From: Ascidiaceihabitans sp029251465
GTDB lineage: Bacteria; Pseudomonadota; Alphaproteobacteria; Rhodobacterales; Rhodobacteraceae
Length of the DNA: 64,000 nt
Assembly (NCBI RefSeq): GCF_042932805.1
Contig: NZ_CP170633.1
Coordinates: forward strand, 1,984,001-2,048,000
Direction of reading: 5' to 3'
Shown here in pieces: positions 1 through 12,180 of this stretch; within the stretch, counting starts at the first letter, position 1, and the number at the start of each line of letters is the position of its first letter. The notes under the pieces are model-generated. The model searched no databases. It saw only the letters and a list, made by a program, of their open reading frames with translations, and was not told where the DNA came from. A program made the translations under genes and the position numbers.

Positions 1-1529
1 GACGCCCCGAAAAACGATAATTTGCATCGCAACATGTCGATGGGCAAGCAATCAGCAGCGATCATATTGTCCTGAATTTCGCCATATGGATAGCGGGCGG
101 CCAACTGCACCCGCTCCAACGCCAACCCATGCTGCGGATGAGTAGTGAGGAATGCGGCTAACGGTTGCGCCGCGTCGGGTAAATCCGCATGCAACGCGGC
201 AATCCGGCGCGCGATATCAAGCGGGCTTTCACGGTGCGCACCCGGTTCATCAAAGCGATCCCCAAGGCGTGGTTCCAGCTTGGCTTCGCTGACGTACCAG
301 AACTGTTGGCACTGCGATTTATCCTCATAATCAAGGGTCAACGCCCATGAGAAATGCTGATCAATCGCGGTTTTCACCCTGTCTGTATCTGCACAATAGT
401 CGGCGACCGGACCAATTGGATCGGCCATGCATTCGGTCAGCCCATCGATCAAATCGGCAAAGGGTTCCATGATTAGTGCGCCCATAAGCTCTTGAACATC
501 ATCAGAAAATTTATCAGCGTCCCGCATAACACGGTCAAGTGGCTTCTGATCATCTAAAGCGTTTAGCGCGTCACAGGCGTGTCCCCAATCGACACGCAAC
601 CGTTCGATCCGCGCCTGGTGTTTTGGGTCAGGAACCTGCCATTGATCCAAATGCCGCGTTGCACGGATTGCAAGTGCGCGCAGTCGGTTTTGCTGCGCGT
701 CATCTAGCCGCGAAATCGCACGAACACGCGCCAATCCTGTTTCGCGCGCCAGCATCCAGTTGTTCAACAAAACGGGGTGCGTCACCAAAAACGGAGCCAT
801 CCCCAAGCCTGTCGAATTGCCGATACCCAAGTGCCGTTTGAAACGCCGATCAAGGGTGCCCTGCCCCACGTGTTCGGCCAAATCATGGGTGAAATTTCGG
901 ATCATCCAGACGGTCAGCATTTCAGCGGCAAACGGCCCTGTCAGCCCGGGGCGATCTTCGATCAAGCCACGATCTGCGATCCCGAATTTGCCGTTGCCAT
1001 AGACCGCTGTCGTGCGCATCAGGTAGCCGACAGAGCGGATCATATCGTCATCTGGCTGCTCGCCGTTTCGCAGCGCATCGGTCACATGCTGAAACAGCCG
1101 CACCGACTTATTTGCCCGGCTCAGAACCAGATCACGTTCGGTAAAACGCCCGGCTTCTTGCAGCGGTGCATTGGCTGAAATCCGGTTCAGTTCGGCGGTG
1201 TCCGGCACGCCGTCATACAGGACATAGGCGCTGTCCCATGCCTCTGCGATCACGCGATCCGTGCGTTTTTCTGGCGGCAAATCGTTAGAAACCGCGACCA
1301 AAGAATAGGTGTGACCGCCCAGGTTCAGGCTATAAACGGCCCGCCCAAATCCGTTTTTGCACATGTCCCAAACCGGGCGGGTGACGGTCACATTTTCCGC
1401 AGCCATACGGCGGATCAAACTGCGCAAAAACGACAGTCGCGTCGGAAACATTGCCCCCATCCGCGACAGTCGCATCACCTGTGAGGGCGGGCGCAATGGC
1501 ACTTGGTCAGGGGCGACAAAATCTTTCAT
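1..1529 (-). CDS. Conserved protein of unknown function, 3' end outside the window
   Basis: An open minus-strand frame runs from an ATG at 1529 to the window edge, giving at least 509 residues. It begins MKDFVAPDQVPLRPPSQ and contains the stretch PVWDMCKNGFGRAVYSL. I see no signal peptide, membrane segment or catalytic motif that I recognise. Its start overlaps the stop of the dipeptidase-like gene (ATGA), so it is translated as the third gene of the aldehyde dehydrogenase operon and probably works in the same catabolic route. The family is unknown to me. That it is a real gene is well supported by the long open frame, the coupling and coding composition like its neighbours. Confidence 0.75.
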   Translation of the reverse strand, partial: MKDFVAPDQVPLRPPSQVMRLSRMGAMFPTRLSFLRSLIRRMAAENVTVTRPVWDMCKNGFGRAVYSLNLGGHTYSLVAVSNDLPPEKRTDRVIAEAWDSAYVLYDGVPDTAELNRISANAPLQEAGRFTERDLVLSRANKSVRLFQHVTDALRNGEQPDDDMIRSVGYLMRTTAVYGNGKFGIADRGLIEDRPGLTGPFAAEMLTVWMIRNFTHDLAEHVGQGTLDRRFKRHLGIGNSTGLGMAPFLVTHPVLLNNWMLARETGLARVRAISRLDDAQQNRLRALAIRATRHLDQWQVPDPKHQARIERLRVDWGHACDALNALDDQKPLDRVMRDADKFSDDVQELMGALIMEPFADLIDGLTECMADPIGPVADYCADTDRVKTAIDQHFSWALTLDYEDKSQCQQFWYVSEAKLEPRLGDRFDEPGAHRESPLDIARRIAALHADLPDAAQPLAAFLTTHPQHGLALERVQLAARYPYGEIQDNMIAADCLPIDMLRCKLSFFGA

Positions 1530-2500
1530 GCGGCAGGTCCGAAACTGGTGTCATAAAAGCGCAACCAGTTGTCACCCATGATGCCATCGATCTCTGATTT
1601 GGACATGCCTGTCGCTGCTAACCCTTTGGCAATATTTCCAAAATGTCGGTTGTCTTCGAACCAGCTTGGCATCGGTGGAAAGCCTGCATTGCTGGCGGAC
1701 CCTTCACCGTAGTCGATCATTTTTGACCATCGCCCGACGCGCATCCACTCAACAATGCTGTCGGGTTGATCTTGGCACAGGTCTGTGCCGATCCCGAGGT
1801 TTTGTGCACCGTAACGGTTGGCGGCCTCCGCGATCATCTGGCAAAAACTGTCTAACGTACACTCAGGCCCACCCGCCAAATGGTGCGGGTAGATCGAGAA
1901 CCCCAACATGCCCCCACGCGCGGTCAAGGCGGTGATCACCTCGTCCGATTTGTTGCGCAAGGCAGGGTGCCACCACGCAGGATTTGCATGGGTGATGGCG
2001 ATCGGGCGCGACGAATGCTCAATCGCTTCTAGCGTGGATCGATCACCCGAATGCGACATGTCGATAACCATGCCAACGCGGTTCATTTCCTGTACGACCT
2101 GTTTGCCCATTCGGGTCAGGCCGGCGTCGTAATCCTCGTAACAGCCCGTCGCAAGCAGCGATTGGTTGTTGTACGTCAACTGCATGAAACGGATGCCCAA
2201 CTGGTGGCAAATCTCGATCAAGCCGATGTCGTCCTCAATCGGGCTAGGGTTTTGGAATCCAAAGAAAATCGCCGTACGCCCTGTGTCATGGGCAACCTGC
2301 ACATCGGCCGCTGTGGTCCCTTTCATGATCAGATCAGGATGCGCCTCGAACCAACGATTCCACTGTTCGAGGTTCAAAATCATCTCACGAAAGCTCTCGT
2401 GATAGGCAATGGTCACATGCACCGCATCCACGCCCCCCGCCCGCATCTGTTCAAAGATTTTGGGCGAGAATTGCGCGTATTGCAGGTTGTCGATTAACAT
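1526..2500 (-). CDS. M19-family (renal dipeptidase-like) hydrolase, divergent
   Basis: The 324-residue protein has the peptidase M19 / membrane dipeptidase TIM-barrel pattern, with the two C-terminal histidine motifs visible as VIDMSHSGD and IAITHAN. The usual N-terminal DGHxD zinc motif is not present: the chain starts MLIDNLQYAQF. The position of the bridging glutamate (typically GxEN/GxEG) reads FGFQNPSP. At least part of the binuclear metal site is therefore altered, and dipeptide cleavage should not be assumed. The ATG at 2500 overlaps the stop of the aldehyde dehydrogenase gene (TGATG), and its own stop overlaps the next start. A role in a small-molecule catabolic operon is inferred. 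Confidence 0.8.
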   Translation of the reverse strand: MLIDNLQYAQFSPKIFEQMRAGGVDAVHVTIAYHESFREMILNLEQWNRWFEAHPDLIMKGTTAADVQVAHDTGRTAIFFGFQNPSPIEDDIGLIEICHQLGIRFMQLTYNNQSLLATGCYEDYDAGLTRMGKQVVQEMNRVGMVIDMSHSGDRSTLEAIEHSSRPIAITHANPAWWHPALRNKSDEVITALTARGGMLGFSIYPHHLAGGPECTLDSFCQMIAEAANRYGAQNLGIGTDLCQDQPDSIVEWMRVGRWSKMIDYGEGSASNAGFPPMPSWFEDNRHFGNIAKGLAATGMSKSEIDGIMGDNWLRFYDTSFGPAA

Positions 2501-3951
2501 CAATCTGGCGCCCCGCTTGAGATGTAGGCGGTTTTAACCGAGGTGTAGAATTCGGCGGCGTAGGATCCCTGCTCGCGAGAGCCATACGAACTGTCGCCAC
2601 GCCCGCCAAAGGGCACGTGATAGTCCGTGCCCGCAGTAGCCAAGTTCACCATCACGCAGCCTGCGCGCGCGTTGCGGCGAAAGTGCGTGGCCCGGGCCAA
2701 ATTAGATGTGATGATGCCTGCCGTCAGGCCAAAATTTGTGTCGTTCACGGTGCCGAGTGCTTCGGCGTAGCTGTCAACTTTGATGACGGCGGCCAGTGGC
2801 GCGAACATTTCTTCACGGTTGATTTGCATCTGGTTGGTCGCACCGACGAACACGCCCGGCGACATGTAAAACCCTTCGGTTGGCATCTCGAGACGGGCAC
2901 CACCGCAGACCAGTTCAGCCCCTTCGGATTTGCCCAGATCGACGTAGGCGAGGTTCTCTTTCAACTGCTGCGCGGACACAGCCGGGCCCATTTGCGTGCC
3001 TGCGTCCAGCGCGTGCCCGACCTTCATCGCTTGGGTCGCCTTGATCAGTTTTTCAACAAATTCATCGTGGATGCTGGCGTGCACAACCAAGCGCGACGAC
3101 GCCGTGCATTTCTGACCCGTGCCGCCAAACGCGCCGCCCGCAGCCATGGCAACCGCCAAATCGATGTCGGCGTCATCCATCACGGCCAACGCGTTTTTGC
3201 TGCCCATTTCCATCTGGATTTTGGTCAGATTTTCGATCGCGGCGCGCGCGATGCCTTTGCCCACGGGAACGGAACCTGTGAACGAAATACCGTCAATCTT
3301 TGGGCTTTCGACCAACGCTTGACCGATTTCAGAGCCCGCGCCCATCACGAGGTTGAACAGACCGGCAGGAATGTCTTGTTTTGCGATGATTTCGGTGAGG
3401 GCCACAGCCGATGCAGGTGTCGCATTTGCCGGTTTCCATACAACCGCGTTGCCATAGCACAGCGCTGGCGCGATCTTCCAGGATGCTGTTGCCGTTGGGA
3501 AATTCCAAGGCGAGATGATTGCGACAACGCCCAACGCTTCGCGGCGCACATCGATTTCGATGCCGGGGCGGGTTGAATCGGCGGTGTCGCCCATCTGGCG
3601 CAGAGTTTCAGCCGCGTAGTAGGTAAAAAACTGGCCAGCGCGGTACACTTCGCCTTTGCCTTCGGCCAGCGGTTTTCCCTCTTCGCGGGCCAGCAACGTG
3701 CCCAGTTCTTCGGCGCGCGCCATCATTTCTGTGCCAATCGCCATCAACACTGTGTATTTTTTCTCGATCCCCGTCGCGGCCCATTCGGCCTGCGCAACAC
3801 GCGCTTGGTCTAGCGCTTGATCCAGCTGATTCGCGCTGGCTTGGGCATAAAGGCCAATCAGATCAGACACATCCGACGGGTTGCGATTTTCGATCTCTGA
3901 GGTGCCAGACACCCAAGTGCCGCCGATGTAGTTCTGATAGGATTTTGTCAC
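2500..3951 (-). CDS. NAD(P)-dependent aldehyde dehydrogenase
   Basis: This 483-residue ALDH-superfamily enzyme would oxidise an aldehyde to its acid with NAD(P). The cofactor motif SPWNFP, the general-base glutamate in QMEMGSKN and the catalytic cysteine in GTGQKCTASS are all intact, and the length is normal. The version MEMGSKNALAVMDDAD resembles the alpha-ketoglutarate-semialdehyde dehydrogenase group used in sugar-acid or hydroxyproline catabolism, but the substrate cannot be fixed from sequence alone. The start is GTG. It is the first gene of a three-gene overlapping operon, with a LysR gene just upstream on the same strand as the likely regulator. Confidence 0.9.
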   Translation of the reverse strand: MTKSYQNYIGGTWVSGTSEIENRNPSDVSDLIGLYAQASANQLDQALDQARVAQAEWAATGIEKKYTVLMAIGTEMMARAEELGTLLAREEGKPLAEGKGEVYRAGQFFTYYAAETLRQMGDTADSTRPGIEIDVRREALGVVAIISPWNFPTATASWKIAPALCYGNAVVWKPANATPASAVALTEIIAKQDIPAGLFNLVMGAGSEIGQALVESPKIDGISFTGSVPVGKGIARAAIENLTKIQMEMGSKNALAVMDDADIDLAVAMAAGGAFGGTGQKCTASSRLVVHASIHDEFVEKLIKATQAMKVGHALDAGTQMGPAVSAQQLKENLAYVDLGKSEGAELVCGGARLEMPTEGFYMSPGVFVGATNQMQINREEMFAPLAAVIKVDSYAEALGTVNDTNFGLTAGIITSNLARATHFRRNARAGCVMVNLATAGTDYHVPFGGRGDSSYGSREQGSYAAEFYTSVKTAYISSGAPD

Positions 3952-4035
3952 GCTATGCGCCTTTATTTTACACTGATTGTGCCCATTTTGCGGGATTCTC
4001 GAACTTCAATCAATCGAAATAAACTGAAGTGAATT

Positions 4036-4896
4036 TCAGAAATCCTGAAGTAGCTTTGCGAATGCTTGGACCGCGGGCGACAGTTGCGGCAAAGGTTGCG
4101 TCACCACGTCCACCTGCCGCTGCGCCGTGCTGTCTTTGAGCGGTAAGAACACCAAGTCGCGGTAGGTTGGCGGCAGCGCGCGTTCGGGCAGTAACGTCAC
4201 GCCAACGCCCGCATTCACCAGCGCCAACAACGACACAGTCGTCGGCACCGTCATCAAGGATGCGGCCAAGATCGGCGCGAATTGCGCGTCTTTGATCATG
4301 TGACACAGCCCGTTGGCGATAAACCGGTGCGCGACGACGTCAGCCCAGGTCAGGTTGTTCCAATCATTGGCAAGCGGGTGATCGGCCCGACACACGACGC
4401 CAAAATGATCCGCAAATAGCGGCCAGCGTTGCAACCCCGCTGTGTCCGGCAACGTCGCGATACCAATGTCGGCCTGATCCGATTGCATTGCGTGCAACAC
4501 GGCTGTTGAATCCATGTCACGCAAATCGATGCGCACACCGGGATGATTGCTTGCAAAACGGCTGATCACGGCCGGCAAAACGGTGTTTGCGGCGGACGGG
4601 GTCACGGCCAATCGCACCAAGCCAGCCTGCGATGTCGCCAAAGCGTCGATCATCGTGACGGATTTATCAAAATGTACCAATTCGCGCCGCGCCTCGGCGT
4701 GGATCATTTGGCCAAGGGCTGTCAGCCGCGCCTTACGCCCCTTTTCAAACAGCGGAGCGCCGATGTGATCCTCGAACTGTTTGAGCATCATCGACACGGC
4801 AGAGGGTGTGCGCCCCAACGCCTCGGCAGCTTGCGCCAAATTGCCGTGATCAACGACGGAATGAAAACAGCGTAGCATTTCGATTTTGATGGCCAC
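4036..4896 (-). CDS. LysR-family transcriptional regulator
   Basis: The 286-residue protein has an N-terminal winged HTH (FHSVVDHGNLAQAAEALGRTPSAVS region, about residues 10-35) followed by a LysR substrate-binding domain from about residue 90. The GTG at 4896 is used as start; an in-frame ATG lies six codons downstream. It lies 84 bp upstream of the aldehyde dehydrogenase operon on the same strand, so it may regulate that operon and might be transcribed with it. Only 17 bp separate it from oxyR. The inducer is unknown; it is probably a metabolite of the downstream pathway. Confidence 0.88.
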   Translation of the reverse strand: MAIKIEMLRCFHSVVDHGNLAQAAEALGRTPSAVSMMLKQFEDHIGAPLFEKGRKARLTALGQMIHAEARRELVHFDKSVTMIDALATSQAGLVRLAVTPSAANTVLPAVISRFASNHPGVRIDLRDMDSTAVLHAMQSDQADIGIATLPDTAGLQRWPLFADHFGVVCRADHPLANDWNNLTWADVVAHRFIANGLCHMIKDAQFAPILAASLMTVPTTVSLLALVNAGVGVTLLPERALPPTYRDLVFLPLKDSTAQRQVDVVTQPLPQLSPAVQAFAKLLQDF

Positions 4897-4913
4897 TTGA
4901 AACGTTCCTGAAA

Positions 4914-5828
4914 CTAGGTCGCGTTAACGTCAGCTTGCCTGAATTTTGCAGCCAACGCCACAACGTCTGAAATCTGCAACAACTGTTCGGCCAGCGGGCT
5001 TTTCTTGCGCCAGATCATGCCAACCGTACGCGACGGTATGGGCTGCGCGAACCGTGCGACGCAGACAGGTGCTGACCGGGTTTCGACCGCCACTGCCATG
5101 TCAGGGATCAGCGTGACGCCGATGCCAGAGCCGACCAATTGCACCAAGGTCGACAATGAACTACCGTCCAATCCTTCGCGCGGTAATGCTGTGCGGATGT
5201 TGCAAAACGACAAGGCTTGATCGCGAAAACAATGCCCCTCTTCTAGCAACAAAAGTCGCATTTTCTTGAGACCTTCTGCATCTGGCACCGGTTCATTCGC
5301 CTGCGCGTGTGAACGGATCAGCACAAAATCTTCGTCAAACAGCGGGACTTCTGTCAGCGTTGGTTCCGAGATCGGTAAGGCGACGATTGCGGCATCAATC
5401 AAGCCGTCAGCCAATTCCTGGATCAATTTATGGGTCATGGTTTCGCGCACATGCAGCTCCAGCCCGTCATGGGTGCGACCAAGATGCGAGATAATGTTCG
5501 GTAAAAGGTAGGGCGCAATTGTCGGAATCACACCCAAACGCAAACGCCCAATCAGGCCATTTTTTGCCGTTTTGGAAAAATCCTCGAGCTCGTCCACAGC
5601 CCTTAGAATTTCGCGCACACGTACACCAAACTCTGATCCAAAAGCTGTCAGTCGCACTGCACGGGCTGCGCGTTCAAACAATGGGGTGCCTAGATTTGCC
5701 TCTAACTCTTTGATTTGCACAGAAATCGCCGGTTGCGAAATCGAACAGGCCTCGGCGGCGCGCCCGAAATGCGCGTGACGGGCGACGGCCTCAAAATAAC
5801 GCAGCTGTTTTAGAGTGAAGTTTGACAT
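4914..5828 (-). CDS. oxyR: OxyR, peroxide-sensing LysR-type activator
   Basis: This 304-residue LysR-family protein carries the redox pair expected of OxyR: C200 in EEGHCFRDQ and C209 in LSFC, matching the spacing of C199/C208 in the Escherichia coli protein. The HTH lies around residues 20-40 (GRAAEACSISQPAISVQIK). It is transcribed divergently from katG, the classic target, and a CTAT-N7-ATAG operator core lies in the shared intergenic region next to its start codon. Family knowledge says peroxide forms a C200-C209 disulfide and switches the protein to activation. Identification is firm. Confidence 0.95.
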   Translation of the reverse strand: MSNFTLKQLRYFEAVARHAHFGRAAEACSISQPAISVQIKELEANLGTPLFERAARAVRLTAFGSEFGVRVREILRAVDELEDFSKTAKNGLIGRLRLGVIPTIAPYLLPNIISHLGRTHDGLELHVRETMTHKLIQELADGLIDAAIVALPISEPTLTEVPLFDEDFVLIRSHAQANEPVPDAEGLKKMRLLLLEEGHCFRDQALSFCNIRTALPREGLDGSSLSTLVQLVGSGIGVTLIPDMAVAVETRSAPVCVARFAQPIPSRTVGMIWRKKSPLAEQLLQISDVVALAAKFRQADVNAT

Positions 5829-5863
5829 AATTAAAACCTATCGCAACTATAGGAAAATCCAAC
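5827..5863. promoter_or_regulatory. OxyR operator in the oxyR-katG intergenic region
   Basis: The core CTAT (5838-5841), N7, ATAG (5849-5852) fits the inner half of the OxyR consensus ATAG-N7-CTAT-N7-ATAG-N7-CTAT exactly. The left outer element at 5827-5830 reads ATAA (3 of 4); the right outer element at 5860-5863 reads CAAC (weak). The left end overlaps the oxyR start codon, so binding would both autorepress oxyR and activate katG. Position and spacing are read from sequence; binding is inferred. Confidence 0.75.
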
Positions 5864-6057
5864 TTAACCATATGGCTTTGATTTAGTAAACCAACATCAG
5901 GGAATCTGCGGCTCACCTAAGTGTCACCTTTTAAAAATGCGCGAAATGGCGTGTCTAGGACTGGTGGCGCACGGGCGTTCAGCACTAAGATTGCCACAAT
6001 GATTCATGGCCCCAGCCCTGCGCGAGGCCAAAGACCAACCCATGATCGGAGACAGCA

Positions 6058-8265
6058 ATGGACGGAAATGATACAGGCGGCACGTGCCCAGTGATGCACG
6101 GCGGCGGCACGATGGCCAAACTGCGCGGCACAGCCAACAGCGATTGGTGGCCAAACCAGCTGAACGTCAAAATGTTGCACCAACATTCGGCAAAATCCGA
6201 TCCAATGGGCGGCGATTTTGACTACGCAGAAGCGTTTAAATCGCTCGATCTTGCTGCGGTCAAAGCGGACCTGACAGCGTTGATGACCGACAGCCAAGAT
6301 TGGTGGCCAGCTGATTACGGACACTACGGTCCATTCTTTATTCGTATGGCGTGGCACTCTGCCGGCACATATCGCACGGCAGATGGCCGTGGTGGTGCAG
6401 GTGCAGGTCAACAACGCTTTGCCCCGCTGAACAGCTGGCCAGACAACGGCAACTTAGACAAGGCGCGTCGTTTGTTGTGGCCCATCAAACAGAAATACGG
6501 CCAGGCGCTGTCTTGGGCAGACTTGATGATCCTGACGGGCAATGTTGCGCTGGAATCCATGGGTTTTGAAACCTTCGGATTTGGCGGCGGTCGCGCTGAT
6601 GTCTGGGAACCAGAAGAAGACATCTACTGGGGTTCCGAAACCGAATGGTTGGCAGAAACCGACAACCCAAACAGCCGCTATTCGGGCGAACGCGACATGG
6701 AAAACCCGCTTGCTGCTGTGCAAATGGGCCTGATCTACGTCAACCCAGAAGGGCCAGATGGCAACCCTGATCCAATCGCATCGGGCTTTGACATCCGCGA
6801 TACATTCGCGCGCATGGCAATGAACGACGAAGAAACCGTCGCATTGGTTGCGGGCGGTCACACGTTCGGCAAAGCCCACGGCGCAGGCGACCCGACCTTG
6901 GTAGGGCCTGAACCCGAAGGGGCAGCCATCGAGGCGCAAGGCCTTGGTTGGCATAACGAATTCGAATCCGGCAAGGGCGTGCACACAACCACATCCGGCA
7001 TCGAAGGCCCGTGGACAGCCAACCCGATCAAATGGGATAACGGCTATTTCGACGTGCTGTTTGGCTATGATTGGCAGCTGACAAAATCACCATCCGGCGC
7101 AAACATCTGGGAAGCCGTTGACCTAAAGGGCGACGATCACGCCCCTCAGGTCGACGGATCAGACGCACCGGTCAAACTGATGATGACCACAGCCGACATG
7201 GCCATGCGTATGGACCCCGCGTACGAAAAAATCTCGCGCCGGTTCCACGAAAATCCAGCAGAATTCGCCGACGCATTTGCCCGCGCTTGGTTCAAGCTGA
7301 CGCACCGCGATATGGGCCCGATTGACCTGTACCTGGGTGATGAAGTGCCTAGCGAAGTTCTGATCTGGCAAGACCCGATCCCTGCCCCGACCCATGATTT
7401 GGTGACGGACGGCGATGTGGCTGCGTTGAAATCGACGATCCTCGCATCTGGCCTGACAACCTCTGAATTGGTTGGGACCGCGTGGGCGTCTGCCGCGACG
7501 TTCCGTGGATCAGACAAACGTGGTGGGGCCAATGGCGCGCACTTGCGGTTGACCCCGCAAAAGGATTGGGACGTAAACCAGCCAGCACAATTGGCCAAGG
7601 TTTTGACCGCTTTGGAAGGTATCCAAGCCGATTTCAATTCCGGCTCCAAGCACATCTCGATGGCTGATCTGATCGTTCTAGCCGGTTCTGCAGCGGTTGA
7701 AGCTGCGGCAAAAGCAGGTGGGCATGACGTAACCGTGCCGTTCACTCCGGGGCGCGGTGATGCGACCCAAGAGCAAACCGAAGTCGATTCATTCGCAATG
7801 CTAGAGCCGCAAGCAGATGGTTTCCGCAACTACATGCAGAAAGACTTTACCATCTCAGCCGAAGAATTGTTGGTCGATCGCGCGCAATTGTTGACCCTGA
7901 CAGCACCAGAAATGACGCTATTGATTGGTGGCCTGCGCGTTTTGGGCGCAAACCAAGACGGCGACACACGTGGGGTATTTACGGACCGTGTTGGCACCCT
8001 CAGCAACGATTTCTTCGTTAATTTGCTGGATATGGGCACGGTTTGGACCGCGACGGACGACAAAGCCACGTTTGAGGGTACAGATCGCGCCAGCGGGGCG
8101 GCCAAATGGACAGGCTCACGCGTCGATTTGGTCTTTGGATCCCACTCACAATTGCGCGCCATCGCCGAAGTCTACGCAAGTGCAGACGCAGACGCTGCGT
8201 TTGTGAACGGGTTTGTCAAAGCATGGACCAAAGTTATGGAATTGGATCGTTTTGATCTGGCCTGA
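6058..8265 (+). CDS. katG: Catalase-peroxidase KatG
   Basis: The 735-residue bifunctional haem enzyme removes H2O2. Both fused peroxidase-like halves are present. The distal site is RMAWHSAGTYR (R96, W99, H100) and the proximal haem ligand is H268 in VAGGHTFGKAHG. The Trp-Tyr-Met adduct needed for catalase activity is complete: W99, Y227 (GLIYVNPEG) and M253 (RMAMNDEE). Length is normal for KatG. The ATG follows GGAGA at a good distance. It is divergent from oxyR with an OxyR-type operator between them, so peroxide induction is expected. A strong terminator follows, so it is probably monocistronic. Confidence 0.97.
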   Translation: MDGNDTGGTCPVMHGGGTMAKLRGTANSDWWPNQLNVKMLHQHSAKSDPMGGDFDYAEAFKSLDLAAVKADLTALMTDSQDWWPADYGHYGPFFIRMAWHSAGTYRTADGRGGAGAGQQRFAPLNSWPDNGNLDKARRLLWPIKQKYGQALSWADLMILTGNVALESMGFETFGFGGGRADVWEPEEDIYWGSETEWLAETDNPNSRYSGERDMENPLAAVQMGLIYVNPEGPDGNPDPIASGFDIRDTFARMAMNDEETVALVAGGHTFGKAHGAGDPTLVGPEPEGAAIEAQGLGWHNEFESGKGVHTTTSGIEGPWTANPIKWDNGYFDVLFGYDWQLTKSPSGANIWEAVDLKGDDHAPQVDGSDAPVKLMMTTADMAMRMDPAYEKISRRFHENPAEFADAFARAWFKLTHRDMGPIDLYLGDEVPSEVLIWQDPIPAPTHDLVTDGDVAALKSTILASGLTTSELVGTAWASAATFRGSDKRGGANGAHLRLTPQKDWDVNQPAQLAKVLTALEGIQADFNSGSKHISMADLIVLAGSAAVEAAAKAGGHDVTVPFTPGRGDATQEQTEVDSFAMLEPQADGFRNYMQKDFTISAEELLVDRAQLLTLTAPEMTLLIGGLRVLGANQDGDTRGVFTDRVGTLSNDFFVNLLDMGTVWTATDDKATFEGTDRASGAAKWTGSRVDLVFGSHSQLRAIAEVYASADADAAFVNGFVKAWTKVMELDRFDLA

Positions 8266-8292
8266 CATGGCCCTGTAATTAGATAGGAAAGG

Positions 8293-8324
8293 CGGCGCTT
8301 TGATAAAGGTCAAAGCGCCGTTTT
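8293..8324 (+). terminator. Intrinsic terminator after katG
   Basis: An 11-bp perfect stem (8293-8303 with 8310-8320, CGGCGCTTTGA) has a 6-nt loop (TAAAGG) and is followed by TTTT. It lies 27 bp after the katG stop. Confidence 0.9.
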
Positions 8325-8397
8325 ACGTTCTAGCGGCGATTGTGTTTCGCAGCGTGGCCATGCAGATTAATGACACCTGATAACTGCGGAGCACGTT

Positions 8398-8946
8398 ATG
8401 TTACGAGACACGCCCATCTGCGACTTCGGCTGGCAAGCCCCTGATTTCAAACTGAAAGACCCGAATGGTGTTTCCTTCGAAATGCGTGAACATCTAGGGG
8501 ACAAGGGATTGTTGATCGCATTTATCTGCAACCACTGCCCTTACGTAAAAACAATTGCCACGCGGTTTGCCAAAGACACTCAGGCATTACAAGAAGACGG
8601 CATCAACGTTCTGAGCCTTATGTCAAACGACTATCGTGACTACGCGGCCGACAGCCCCGAAAACATGACACGTTTTGCCCGTGCACATGGGTTTGCCTTT
8701 CCTTATCTCGTGGATGAAGATCAGAGCGTCGGCAAGGCCTATGGTGCGGTCTGCACGCCCGATTTTTTTGGGTTCAACAGTGAAGGCGCCTTGCAGTATC
8801 GCGGTCGATTGGACGATGTCCGCATGGGTCACTCAGAAGACGGCCGCACCCGCGAGTTGGTCAATGCGATGCGCATGATCGCAAATACAGGTAAAGGCCC
8901 TCGCGAGCAGACCCCATCAATGGGGTGCTCTATCAAGTGGCGTTGA
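8398..8946 (+). CDS. Thioredoxin-fold (AhpC/TSA-like redoxin) protein
   Basis: The 182-residue cytosolic protein has a redoxin/thioredoxin fold. The motif FICNHCPYVK holds a CxxC pair (C44, C47) at the expected end of the first beta strand. The later GRLDDVRMGH region fits the family of thioredoxin-like proteins often annotated as alkyl hydroperoxide reductase/thiol antioxidant. There is no signal peptide. It follows katG, but the katG terminator lies between, so a separate promoter is likely. A role in peroxide or thiol homeostasis is inferred from fold and context; the electron partner is unknown. Confidence 0.85.
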   Translation: MLRDTPICDFGWQAPDFKLKDPNGVSFEMREHLGDKGLLIAFICNHCPYVKTIATRFAKDTQALQEDGINVLSLMSNDYRDYAADSPENMTRFARAHGFAFPYLVDEDQSVGKAYGAVCTPDFFGFNSEGALQYRGRLDDVRMGHSEDGRTRELVNAMRMIANTGKGPREQTPSMGCSIKWR

Positions 8947-8994
8947 TTGAGGTTTTCGGCCTCTCCCTTGTCCTGAACCGGTATCGCTGAACGC

Positions 8995-9024
8995 AAAATC
9001 CGCCCGAGCATTACTGCTGGGCGG
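8995..9024 (-). terminator. Terminator of the rRNA operon
   Basis: Read on the minus strand, CCGCCC-AGCA pairs with TGCT-GGGCGG (one bulged C) around a GTAA loop, followed by ATTTT. It lies about 55 bp beyond the 5S gene. Confidence 0.75.
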
Positions 9025-9078
9025 TTATTGGTATTGGGTATCGTTTGAGAGATACGATTTAGCTAAGTCTTTACTAGG

Positions 9079-9193
<115 letters not shown>

Positions 9194-9344
9194 CAAGAAA
9201 AGGCTTAGCTAAAATATCGTGTTGTCCAAGATGGCACAATAACTGTGCTGTGTATGCTTTTGATTTATTGTTCATCGCTTGTTTTATGCGCTACGGCTTT
9301 GCTACTTGAGCGCTGCTGTAGAGCTAAATCTTGCTTTTACTGGA

Positions 9345-12180
<2,836 letters not shown>

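Noticed and set aside
2617..3576. Plus-strand frame of 319 codons
   Set aside because: It is antisense to the aldehyde dehydrogenase gene, which has all catalytic motifs; the long frame reflects codon bias.
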